NCBI GenBank assembly: GCA_035495815.1
Contig: DATJFH010000252.1
Span: 1-7,870, forward strand
Origin: DATJFH01 sp035495815
GTDB lineage: Bacteria > Acidobacteriota > Terriglobia > Bryobacterales > Bryobacteraceae
Direction: 5' to 3'
Length of the DNA: 7,870 nt
Part shown: positions 1 to 5,338 of the stretch, piece after piece
How the letters are laid out: every line of letters begins with the position of its first letter
Numbering within the stretch: position 1 is the first letter of the stretch
Notes under the pieces: model-generated
The model's database searches: none
The model's input: the letters and a program-made list of their open reading frames with translations, nothing else
What the model was told of the DNA's origin: nothing
Program-made: the position numbers and the translations under genes

Positions 1-982
1 CGTTGGTCTTCGCCGTGTCGATGGTTCCCTGTCCCGCGTCGATGGTGACCTGCGGTTTCAGGTAGAAGCCGTGGATCCGGGTCACCCCGCCGCCCGGCGC
101 GAATTTGATGTCGGCCACCCAGCCCGGCTTCGCTCCCGGGCCGGCCTGGTGCGAGAGCTTCAAGTAGTAGTTCGCTTCATCCTTGGTCTTGGGCACGCCG
201 CCCAGGGAAATTTTCCCCTCGGCCTTCAGAGGCTTCCCGAACAGATCCCGCAGGCCGGTGATGGAAACCTGCGCCGTGGCGTCCCTCAGCACGTCCTCGG
301 TCAAGTCCACGATCACGATCCCGTAGGTCGCCGGCGAACCCTGCTTCGGCTCCGGCTCCGGACACGACGCCGCCACCATGCACTCGGTGATTACGGTCCC
401 CGGCGACCGCGACGTGGAGGGCAGAACCGTTGCGTCCTTCAGCAGCCCGATCTCCGTGAATACGGGCTCGTTCGGATCGAATGAGCGCACCGCCAGGTTC
501 GAGCGAACCTCGACCTCGATCCCCCGCTTCAGGAATACCGGCGCCTCCAGCCGCGCCACCGGCCTGGTCGAGAACTCCACCGTCATCCGGTCGAAGGGAC
601 CCGGAACCTTCTTGCCGTCCTTGACTACCGTCGCCTGCCCGTCCGGCGCGAGGTCGATTTCGTAATCCTTGCCCGATTCGAGGGAAAACCGGCTGCCGTC
701 TTTCGCCAGCCGCAGCTCCAGCCATGCGGCCCGCGTTCCGAATGCCTTGACCTGGACTTCCACTCCGGCCACCGGCGTCCGCAGCCTGCCGCGTCCCACG
801 AACAGACTTCCGGCGGTGTCCAGTTGATCGATGAACGATCCGCAGTTCACGTACATCAGCCAGGGCAGGGCCACGCGCCAGCCGTTCTCCGGAGGCCGGC
901 AGGGCAAGGCGGTGGCCGCCCGTAACGGCGCCAGGCTGCAGATCGCCAGCGCCGCCGCGGGCAGAATCCTGGATGTTCTCAA
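1..982 (-). CDS. secreted beta-rich protein of unknown function, 3' end cut by window
   Basis: 327 codons are open from a TTG start to the left edge; the C-terminus lies outside. TTG at 982 is preferred because GGAG (990-993) sits 7 bases upstream, and translation from it gives a clean signal peptide (Arg at 2 and 5, hydrophobic core about 6-20, possible cleavage after LRA at 20-22). The start lies 13 bases after the stop of the upstream gene, so the two are probably co-transcribed. The mature part alternates short beta-like stretches with glycine turns. Residues about 225-262, with the phrase GLRDLFGKPL, resemble the end of a bacterial Ig-like beta-sandwich. Residues about 270-327 look like the amphipathic strands of a surface or barrel protein. 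Cys201 and Cys207 bracket a Pro/Glu-rich loop and could form a disulfide; Cys28 and Cys47 are another possible pair. I do not recognise the family. Export is well supported; function is unknown. Confidence 0.75.
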   Translation of the reverse strand, partial: MRTSRILPAAALAICSLAPLRAATALPCRPPENGWRVALPWLMYVNCGSFIDQLDTAGSLFVGRGRLRTPVAGVEVQVKAFGTRAAWLELRLAKDGSRFSLESGKDYEIDLAPDGQATVVKDGKKVPGPFDRMTVEFSTRPVARLEAPVFLKRGIEVEVRSNLAVRSFDPNEPVFTEIGLLKDATVLPSTSRSPGTVITECMVAASCPEPEPKQGSPATYGIVIVDLTEDVLRDATAQVSITGLRDLFGKPLKAEGKISLGGVPKTKDEANYYLKLSHQAGPGAKPGWVADIKFAPGGGVTRIHGFYLKPQVTIDAGQGTIDTAKTN

Positions 983-989
983 GCGATTA

Positions 990-993
990 CTCC
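990..993 (-). promoter_or_regulatory. Shine-Dalgarno GGAG fixing the TTG start at 982
   Basis: GGAG on the minus strand, 7 bases before TTG (980-982) and just after the preceding gene's TAA (996-998). No ATG or GTG with comparable support lies nearby in this frame, so it decides in favour of a TTG start. Confidence 0.55.
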
Positions 994-995
994 GC

Positions 996-1454
996 TTATT
1001 TCCCGCGCCGGCGACCCGCGCCGGAGCGCTCTTTGACGGCTTTTTTCGGAGCCTGCTTCTTGACCTTCTTTTTCAGGTCCAGGTTGCGGGCGGTTTTCTT
1101 GGCGGCCGCCTTCTTGACGGCTTTCTTCTTTTTCGGCGCCCTCCTTGCCGGCACGGCAGCCGCGGCAATGACGTCCGATTCCCCCTCGGGGAATGTCGCC
1201 GCCTCGTCGATCAGGTTCTGTACGCTCTTCACCTTCCCTGCGGCCCGGAAATCGGGCGGGCTCAGCGTCACCTCGAAGGCTGGCGCATTTTCAAACTCCC
1301 TCTCGAGCGCCTGGATCAGCAGCTCGATTCCGTCTGGATCGAACGGCAGGCTGCTGTTAAGGGTCCACAGGTCCTCGAGCGTCATGGTGAAATCGGCTGG
1401 CGCTTGTCCGCACCAATCCTGGATTGCATCGCTGATACGGGATTCGAGTGACAT
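996..1454 (-). CDS. small protein: ACP-like domain without phosphopantetheine Ser, plus Lys/Ala-rich H1-like tail
   Basis: 152 aa from ATG 1454; a TTG at 1466 would add four residues but overlaps the apparent -10 box. Residues 1-87 follow the acyl-carrier-protein helix pattern: a first helix (SLESRISDAIQDW), a second around DGIELLIQALEREF (41-54), and a last around KVKSVQNLIDEA (74-85). In the alignment to DSLDTVELVMALEEEF of classical ACP, the phosphopantetheine serine falls on Asp40 (DPDG), so carrier chemistry is unlikely. Residues 101-152 are a low-complexity tail with 17 Lys and 7 Arg in 52, built of KKAxxKK-like and PKKA units and ending in RRRGK, as in bacterial histone-H1-like or HU-tail sequences. 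It could bind DNA, RNA or an acidic partner. The reading frame and composition are seen; the ACP fold and nucleic-acid binding are inferred. The downstream secreted gene follows after 13 bases. Confidence 0.75.
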   Translation of the reverse strand: MSLESRISDAIQDWCGQAPADFTMTLEDLWTLNSSLPFDPDGIELLIQALEREFENAPAFEVTLSPPDFRAAGKVKSVQNLIDEAATFPEGESDVIAAAAVPARRAPKKKKAVKKAAAKKTARNLDLKKKVKKQAPKKAVKERSGAGRRRGK

Positions 1455-1465
1455 AAATTCTAGCA

Positions 1466-1494
1466 ATGATACGGCTGATTACGACGATTTGCAA
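1466..1494 (-). promoter_or_regulatory. sigma70-like promoter for the 1454 gene
   Basis: TTGCAA (1489-1494) and TATCAT (1466-1471) are separated by exactly 17 bases. They match the -35 consensus at 4 of 6 positions and the -10 consensus at 5 of 6. The -10 ends only 11 bases before ATG 1454, so initiation near 1459 would give a leader of about 5 bases. No Shine-Dalgarno is visible before that ATG, which fits near-leaderless translation. It lies in the 79-base gap after the sortase gene. Confidence 0.5.
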
Positions 1495-1533
1495 TGGAAA
1501 GTAATAGAGAAATCGGGAATTGAAGAAGAAAGG

Positions 1534-2148
1534 CTATCTCGCCGGGGCCTTCAGACCCGGCTCCAACTCCGCCCGTACGATGAACCGCTTCGGCGCCGCG
1601 CCTACATAATAGAAGGGGTAGCAGGTTACCAGCGTCAGCGTCTTCTCCGCCGTGGGATCCAGCACGGAAACATCTTCCGGCGGCACGATCTTCGTCGATA
1701 CTACTCGATATTCCCTCTCCGCGGTGGCCGTTGTCAGCCTGATCCGGTCATTCTTGCGAATATTCCGAAGCGGACGGAAGAAAGTATCGCGATGCCCGGC
1801 AATACCCACGTTCCCGTCCTCGCCCGGCAGCGCCGTGCCCGGGATGTGTCCCACTGCCTTCCGCAGAGTGTTCTCTTCGATGCCCTCGTCCACCATCACC
1901 GAGACGCCGAGCCGCGGAATCTCGATATGCCCTACCGGCCCCTCCACCCGAACCGCTGGAGCGCTGCTAGACTTCTCCGGCGCCGCCGGCCTGCTCTCCC
2001 GGTCCGCTGCCGTGAAACGGCGGCTCTCCTGCCTTTGGTGGATCAAGGCGCCGGCGGTCACAAACAGCCAGACGCCCAGCAGGACGCCCGCGACGGTGAA
2101 AAGCGCCTTCTGGGTCGCTCGAAGAATCCTGCGTGGACGGCGCCTCAT
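1534..2148 (-). CDS. class D-like sortase
   Basis: 204 aa membrane-anchored transpeptidase predicted to cut an LPxT-type sorting signal and join the substrate to an amine acceptor. A basic N-terminus (MRRRPRR) precedes one membrane segment (about 15-36) and a Pro/Ser/Arg-rich linker (about 40-68). The sortase barrel runs from GHIEIPRLGVSV (73-84) to the C-terminus. All three catalytic residues are visible: His119 in GIAGHRDTFF, Cys176 in LVTCYPF and Arg188 in PKRFIV. HIPGTALPGEDGNVGIAGH is typical of the class D family, which in Firmicutes can use LPNTA-like signals. The ATG overlaps the stop of the VWA gene by four bases (ATGA), implying coupled translation. Upstream in the same run lies a gene for a secreted protein ending in an LPHTA signal, the obvious substrate. 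The sortase assignment is firm; the subclass and the acceptor in this Gram-negative-type envelope are inferred. Confidence 0.93.
   Translation of the reverse strand: MRRRPRRILRATQKALFTVAGVLLGVWLFVTAGALIHQRQESRRFTAADRESRPAAPEKSSSAPAVRVEGPVGHIEIPRLGVSVMVDEGIEENTLRKAVGHIPGTALPGEDGNVGIAGHRDTFFRPLRNIRKNDRIRLTTATAEREYRVVSTKIVPPEDVSVLDPTAEKTLTLVTCYPFYYVGAAPKRFIVRAELEPGLKAPAR
2145..2148 (-). other. ATGA start/stop overlap, VWA gene to sortase gene
   Basis: The minus strand reads ATGA here: ATG (2148-2146) begins the sortase and TGA (2147-2145) ends the VWA gene. This is the usual arrangement for translational coupling and supports a shared transcript. Confidence 0.85.
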
Positions 2149-3053
2149 TCAGCGATGTACCCGGAGCGCGCTCGTACCGAGAGCTTTCCTTTGCCGGCCG
2201 CCTGCGCCACCACCCGCAGCTTGTGGTACGCGCCGTCACGGCCGTGCGACGGCGTGTATCCGATCGTGTACTGGTTGCGGATCTCGGCCGCGATCTCCTG
2301 GCAAATCTGCACCACGTCCGCGGTCTTCTTCGGCAGGAACACAGCTCCGCCCGTCGACCGCGCGATCTGGCGCAGCACTCCGGGATTGCGGTCCCGGTCG
2401 TTCTCGTCGAAAACTCCGATGCAGTAGATGATCGCGTTGCTCTCGGCCGCCAGCCGCAAGATCCCCGCCAGGCTCCGCGAGCTCGCGTTATCGCCTCCAT
2501 CGCTGATCACGATCAATACTTTTTTCTCCCGAGCGCCCGCCTTCAACTGGTCGAGCCCGGTGGCGATCGCGTCGTAGAGCGCCGTCATGCCTCGCGCCGG
2601 CGCGCTGAGGATGGCCCGGTTCAACTCGACGGGCGAGTTGGTGAAGATGAACCCGCCGTTCAGACCCCGCGATACTCTCTCATTGAAGTTGACTACGAAG
2701 ATTTCGTCGTGCGGGTTGCTGTGCCGGGCGAACGCCTCGGCCCCCGCAATCACGTCGAGGATCTTGTCCCGCATGCTCCCGCTGTGGTCGACGATCAGCC
2801 CCGCCGTCACCGGGGCATCGCCGGCCGAAAATGATTTCGCGGTCTGCCGCGCTCCGTCCTCGAAGACCTGGAAATCCTTCTCCCCCAAACCGGAAACAAA
2901 GCGGCCCTTTTCATCCCGAACGGTTGCGTTCAGCAGCACCAGGTCGACATTGACCGACAGAACCGGTTGCCTGTCCGCGTCCGCGTTCTGCGCCTTGACG
3001 CCGCCGTGAAACAGCAGCGTCAGGCTAAGCGCCGCCTGTAAGGGCCGCTTCAT
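2145..3053 (-). CDS. secreted VWA-domain protein (acidobacterial VWFA-related type)
   Basis: 302 aa. A signal peptide covers about residues 1-21 (MKRPLQAALSLTLLFHGGVKA). Residues 31-78 hold the conserved lead-in of the acidobacterial VWFA-related family, with VDLVLLNATVRDEKGRFV and a DFQVFEDG segment. The VWA domain follows (about 82-268) with a complete MIDAS metal site: DHSGS at 89-93, Thr157 in GMTALYDA, and Asp185 in ISDGGDN. The last 35 residues form a short beta-rich end (YHKLRVVAQA, LSVRARSGYI). There is no C-terminal sorting signal or membrane helix, so it is probably periplasmic or surface-exposed and not itself a sortase substrate. It starts 16 bases after the upstream LPxTA gene and its stop overlaps the sortase start. 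VWA proteins usually mediate metal-dependent protein binding; a role presenting or binding the sortase substrate is inference. Confidence 0.92.
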   Translation of the reverse strand: MKRPLQAALSLTLLFHGGVKAQNADADRQPVLSVNVDLVLLNATVRDEKGRFVSGLGEKDFQVFEDGARQTAKSFSAGDAPVTAGLIVDHSGSMRDKILDVIAGAEAFARHSNPHDEIFVVNFNERVSRGLNGGFIFTNSPVELNRAILSAPARGMTALYDAIATGLDQLKAGAREKKVLIVISDGGDNASSRSLAGILRLAAESNAIIYCIGVFDENDRDRNPGVLRQIARSTGGAVFLPKKTADVVQICQEIAAEIRNQYTIGYTPSHGRDGAYHKLRVVAQAAGKGKLSVRARSGYIAE

Positions 3054-3069
3054 CGCGCAGTCCGAGCCT

Positions 3070-3807
3070 CTACCGCAAGCTGCGGTCGAGCGCGCGTACC
3101 GACAGTCCGCCCGCCAGCGACAGAAGGCCGATCAGGCCGATCAGAGGCAGCGGACTTGCCGTATGTGGCAGCTGTTGCGGACGGTCCGCGGCGGAATAGC
3201 GAGCCGTCTCGGTGGTTTGAGCCTGTTCCGTTACCGGAGCAGGCGCGGGCGCTGGCGCAGGCGCGGCGCTCGGCGCCGGCGGCTGAGGCTTCACGGCCTG
3301 AACCGTTTGGACTTTCTCTTCAGAGCCCTTCTCCATCCCCAGCGCCGCCGTTTTCATGGAAGAACTGTTGTCCGCCATGGAAGGAACATTCTGCTTGGTC
3401 CGTTTTGCCAGCTCCATCGCCTTCGCTTTCGGATACACGAATTCGTGCCCGAAGTTATCCCCCGGGTAGAACCAGGCCTTTAGCGCTTCAGGTGAAGCGG
3501 ATGCCCTTTCTTCAAAAGTGATAACCGTCTTGCCGGTGGGCTCCAGCCGGTAGTCCGGAACGGCCAGAATGGTCGCATAAAGATGATCTTCGTCTTTGTT
3601 ATAGATTTGGACGATATGCCGGTCCGATTGCGAATCAGCAAGTTTGAATACGTATGTGCCCGCTGGTAAAACCTTCCCGGGAATTTCGACAGGCGCGCTG
3701 AAGGTCACCACGGTTTTCTTGTTCCATTCGTCCGCCTTCGCGGCGGGCGCGGCCACAATCGCTATCCCCAGTAATACCAGGGCTATGAAATGCATGCTTT
3801 TAATCAT
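3070..3807 (-). CDS. secreted LPxTA-signal protein, probable sortase substrate
   Basis: 245 aa from ATG 3807, chosen because AAAGGAGG lies 4 bases upstream; the open frame reaches further (to 3846) without support. A signal peptide covers residues 1-25, with cleavage likely after AAKA. The globular N-terminal domain (26 to about 143) opens with DEWNKKTVVTFSAPVEIPG and contains LPAGTYVFKLADS and KAWFYPGDNFGHEFVYPKA. This resembles a small secreted family I associate with Acidobacteria, of unknown function. Residues about 144-211 are a flexible linker with an Ala-Pro run (about 178-192), like wall- or surface-spanning spacers. The C-terminus has a full tripartite sorting signal: LPHTA at 213-217, a hydrophobic stretch of about 219-235, and an Arg-containing tail (RALDRSLR). 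The gene leads a run with the VWA gene (16 bases downstream) and the sortase. The sorting role is inferred from motif and context. Confidence 0.88.
   Translation of the reverse strand: MIKSMHFIALVLLGIAIVAAPAAKADEWNKKTVVTFSAPVEIPGKVLPAGTYVFKLADSQSDRHIVQIYNKDEDHLYATILAVPDYRLEPTGKTVITFEERASASPEALKAWFYPGDNFGHEFVYPKAKAMELAKRTKQNVPSMADNSSSMKTAALGMEKGSEEKVQTVQAVKPQPPAPSAAPAPAPAPAPVTEQAQTTETARYSAADRPQQLPHTASPLPLIGLIGLLSLAGGLSVRALDRSLR
3073..3171 (-). other. C-terminal sorting signal (LPHTA + hydrophobic segment + basic tail)
   Basis: This encodes the last 33 residues of the secreted protein. LPHTA (bases 3171-3157) is followed by SPLPLIGLIGLLSLAGGL and then RALDRSLR. Motif, membrane-spanning stretch and positive tail occur in the order expected of a sortase signal, with alanine in place of the usual final glycine. 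Confidence 0.85.
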
Positions 3808-3810
3808 CGG

Positions 3811-3819
3811 TCCTCCTTT
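3811..3819 (-). promoter_or_regulatory. strong Shine-Dalgarno AAAGGAGGA fixing the start at 3807
   Basis: The minus strand reads AAAGGAGGA, with AGGAGG ending 4 bases before ATG 3807. It is the closest match to the anti-Shine-Dalgarno consensus in the window. It rules out the longer open frame starting at 3846, which would also place 13 polar residues ahead of the signal peptide. Confidence 0.75.
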
Positions 3820-3833
3820 CTTGAATTTCCCTG

Positions 3834-3839
3834 ATATTA
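3834..3839 (-). promoter_or_regulatory. possible -10 element (TAATAT) for the sortase module
   Basis: TAATAT lies in the 61-base gap between the ferredoxin stop and ATG 3807, placing a start of transcription about 20 bases before the gene. No convincing -35 hexamer is present 16-18 bases upstream (GTCAAC at best). Read-through from the nitrile hydratase genes is an equally good explanation. Confidence 0.25.
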
Positions 3840-3868
3840 ACTGCAATCAGGGCGCCGTTGACGCCCGG

Positions 3869-4312
3869 TTAGCCGCCGCCAACCCCATGTCCCGCTCCAT
3901 CCGCCAGATACCGCTGGAAGCGCCGTCGCGCCAGTCCCGCAGGCGGATCGAGATAACTCTCCGCCCGCAGCATCCGTTCGACATAGTCATAGATCAGTCC
4001 CACATCCTCCGGACTGTTGATCGAATGCAGCCAGATGGCATGCCCCAGAAATTGGATGAGGATCACATTCGCCAGCGGACACGGACCCAGGCAGCCGGAA
4101 ATCGTCAGATGAAACCGCCGACGGATCCCGCGCTCCTTCCACTGCCGCTTGAACTCTTCGAGCGGCAGCGCCGGGAAGCCCTTCTCCGTTCGTCCGCAGC
4201 AGCACCCGTTGCAGACGAACAGATGCCCGTCCTGAATGCGAATCTCTTTGGAAACGCCGTCCGCGCGAGCCACCTCATGCAGCGGCGTCTCGTCGAACGG
4301 CCTTTGACTCAC
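3869..4312 (-). CDS. thioredoxin-like [2Fe-2S] ferredoxin domain protein
   Basis: 147 aa from a GTG that overlaps the stop of the accessory gene (GTGA). The domain runs from about residue 24 to 120 and carries six cysteines: 34, 37, 38, 39 (CNGCCCGRTEKG) and 74, 78 (SGCLGPCPLANV). The second pair is the CxxxC half of a thioredoxin-like [2Fe-2S] site; one cysteine of the N-terminal cluster plus Cys34 would complete it, leaving two spare. The segments EEFKRQWKERG and WLHSINSPEDVGLIYDYVERML match small ferredoxin-domain proteins that I recall near cobalt and cobalamin genes. It is the fourth gene of the nitrile hydratase cluster, so a part in metal or redox handling during cobalt-centre maturation is attractive but inferred. 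No signal peptide is seen, so it should be cytoplasmic. The C-terminus ends in a Gly-rich tail (GAGHGVGGG). Confidence 0.85.
   Translation of the reverse strand: MSQRPFDETPLHEVARADGVSKEIRIQDGHLFVCNGCCCGRTEKGFPALPLEEFKRQWKERGIRRRFHLTISGCLGPCPLANVILIQFLGHAIWLHSINSPEDVGLIYDYVERMLRAESYLDPPAGLARRRFQRYLADGAGHGVGGG
4309..4312 (-). other. GTGA start/stop overlap, accessory gene to ferredoxin gene
   Basis: GTG (4312-4310) starts the ferredoxin gene and TGA (4311-4309) ends the accessory gene. The overlap is the main reason for choosing GTG, since the open frame extends far upstream without a supported start. Confidence 0.75.
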
Positions 4313-4701
4313 GCGGGCTCGGTCTCGCCGGACTTCAACAGCTCGACGGGCCTGCCGTGAGGCGTGCGGCGGTAGGCCTCCGCCCAGGCTTCTTTGCGCT
4401 CCACCAATGCGGCCCGGTCCGCCAGACCTCTGGAAGTGACCAGCCGTTCGAGCGCCGCCAGCCAGTGCTGATAATACCGGGAGCCGTCGTCCGGCTCGCC
4501 CCGATCCTCCGCCGCCTTCAGTTCGCCCGCCAGCGCAGCCGCCCACTCTTTCCAGGTGAAATACCCCTGCTCGGAAAGCTTCACCGCCAGCGCGAAGGCC
4601 TGCGCCTGCCAGGGCTCCTCGAATACCGGCCCGCCTTCGTCCCGGGGCAGACGCGGAAGCTCGGCAAGACGCCCCGCGTCAGGCCTGTTCGAGGTAGTCA
4701 T
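4309..4701 (-). CDS. nitrile hydratase accessory (activator) protein
   Basis: 130 aa. It belongs to the small family that resembles the N-terminal half of the nitrile hydratase beta subunit and helps load metal into the alpha subunit. Diagnostic stretches are VFEEPWQAQAFALAVKLSEQG (26-46), YFTWKEWAAALAGEL (47-61), YYQHWLAALERLV (76-88) and RKEAWAEAYRRTPHGRPVEL (102-121). This corresponds to the helical half of beta (compare FHARWEGRVMALNRL in the neighbour) without the C-terminal barrel. The chosen ATG at 4701 overlaps the end of the beta gene by 23 bases; another in-frame ATG at 4716 would add five residues, and neither has a good ribosome site. It lacks cysteines, so any metal handling would use other ligands or work by subunit exchange, as described for cobalt enzymes. 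No cobalt transporter is seen nearby. Confidence 0.9.
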   Translation of the reverse strand: MTTSNRPDAGRLAELPRLPRDEGGPVFEEPWQAQAFALAVKLSEQGYFTWKEWAAALAGELKAAEDRGEPDDGSRYYQHWLAALERLVTSRGLADRAALVERKEAWAEAYRRTPHGRPVELLKSGETEPA

Positions 4702-5338
4702 CCCAGATGTCGACATAAACGGAATCGCGCGCTCCCGCCTGTTCGCCCCACAGCTCCCGCGACCGGAAGCGGACCGAGTACACGTGCTGCGGCTTCTCCC
4801 CCAGAAAATGCGCGTTGGTGTCCGGAAAAACGAAAATCCCGTGGTCCCGGACGATCGTGCCGCGCTTCGCGCGCGCGTACATCGGCAGCCGCGTGTGCCC
4901 GGCCGGATGCATGTTGCGCGTCCGCACCCGCTGCCCCACTTTGAAGCGGGCTCGAGCCGGCGCTTTGGGCCGCTCGGGATTCGGCAGGACAAGGACCTTG
5001 GCTATATTGGCGGCCGTAATTTTCGGCGACGCCTTGGGCGCTCCCGGCGCGGGCTTGCCGCTCTCGATCTCCGCGCGCGTGACCAGGCCGCTGTTCACCA
5101 GAAGCTCCACCAGCCGCGTATGCCACTTCTCGTAGTAGCTCATCCGCAGGTATTCGGCCGGAGGGATCAGCTCGATCTGGTGACGCGATGCGTCGAGCGT
5201 CCACTTCCGCCACGCGCCCATCAGCCGGTTCAGCGCCATCACCCGGCCTTCCCAGCGCGCATGGAACACCGGCTCGTTCTTCTCGTACCGCACCGGACCC
5301 ATGTTCTGCATGCCGCCCATGTCGTGAGCGCCGTTCAT
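4679..5338 (-). CDS. nthB: nitrile hydratase, beta subunit
   Basis: 219 aa, the usual size. The opening MNGAHDMGGMQNMGPV and the segment EPVFHARWEGRVMALNRLMGAW (22-43) are family hallmarks, as are the helices around YEKWHTRLVELLVNSGLVT (69-87). After a Pro/Ala-rich linker (about 94-128) comes the C-terminal SH3-like barrel: FKVGQRVRTRN, HPAGHTRLPMYARAKRGTI (144-162), VFPDTNAHFLGEKPQHVYSVRF, and SRELWGEQ. Arg52 and an arginine of the YARAKRG stretch (likely Arg156) correspond to the conserved beta arginines that hydrogen-bond to the oxidised cysteines of alpha in characterised enzymes. The ATG overlaps the alpha stop by four bases. The subunit completes the active site that hydrates nitriles to amides in the cytoplasm; substrate range cannot be read from the sequence. 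Confidence 0.95.
   Translation of the reverse strand: MNGAHDMGGMQNMGPVRYEKNEPVFHARWEGRVMALNRLMGAWRKWTLDASRHQIELIPPAEYLRMSYYEKWHTRLVELLVNSGLVTRAEIESGKPAPGAPKASPKITAANIAKVLVLPNPERPKAPARARFKVGQRVRTRNMHPAGHTRLPMYARAKRGTIVRDHGIFVFPDTNAHFLGEKPQHVYSVRFRSRELWGEQAGARDSVYVDIWDDYLEQA
5335..5338 (-). other. ATGA start/stop overlap, nitrile hydratase alpha to beta
   Basis: ATG (5338-5336) of beta overlaps TGA (5337-5335) of alpha. It would favour equal synthesis of the two subunits of the alpha-beta enzyme. Confidence 0.85.

Noticed and set aside
177..725. Minus-strand open frame (182 codons) at the left end
   Set aside because: It is a Gly/Arg/Ala-rich shifted frame of the secreted protein. The other minus-strand frame is open for all 327 codons, has a signal peptide and ribosome site, and gives normal protein composition.
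973..2427. Plus-strand open frame (484 codons) across the ACP-like and sortase genes
   Set aside because: It spans two minus-strand genes and the gap between them, including the sortase catalytic region. The product shows no recognisable domain.
3238..3275. GC-rich short repeats as a tandem-repeat element
   Set aside because: They are explained by the Ala-Pro linker codons of the LPxTA protein, with no exact unit repeated enough to call.
3808..3846. Longer N-terminus for the LPxTA protein starting at 3846
   Set aside because: It would translate the Shine-Dalgarno itself and put polar residues before the signal peptide. ATG 3807 has the ribosome site.
3831..3850. CTGAT...ATCAG inverted repeat upstream of the LPxTA gene as a possible operator
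   Set aside because: The arms are only 5 bases with an unpaired 10-base centre and no second copy, so this is within chance expectation.
3850..3866. Short inverted repeat GGGCG/CGCCC with a 7-base loop after the ferredoxin stop
   Set aside because: The stem is only 5 bp and no T-run follows on the minus strand, so it is not a convincing terminator.
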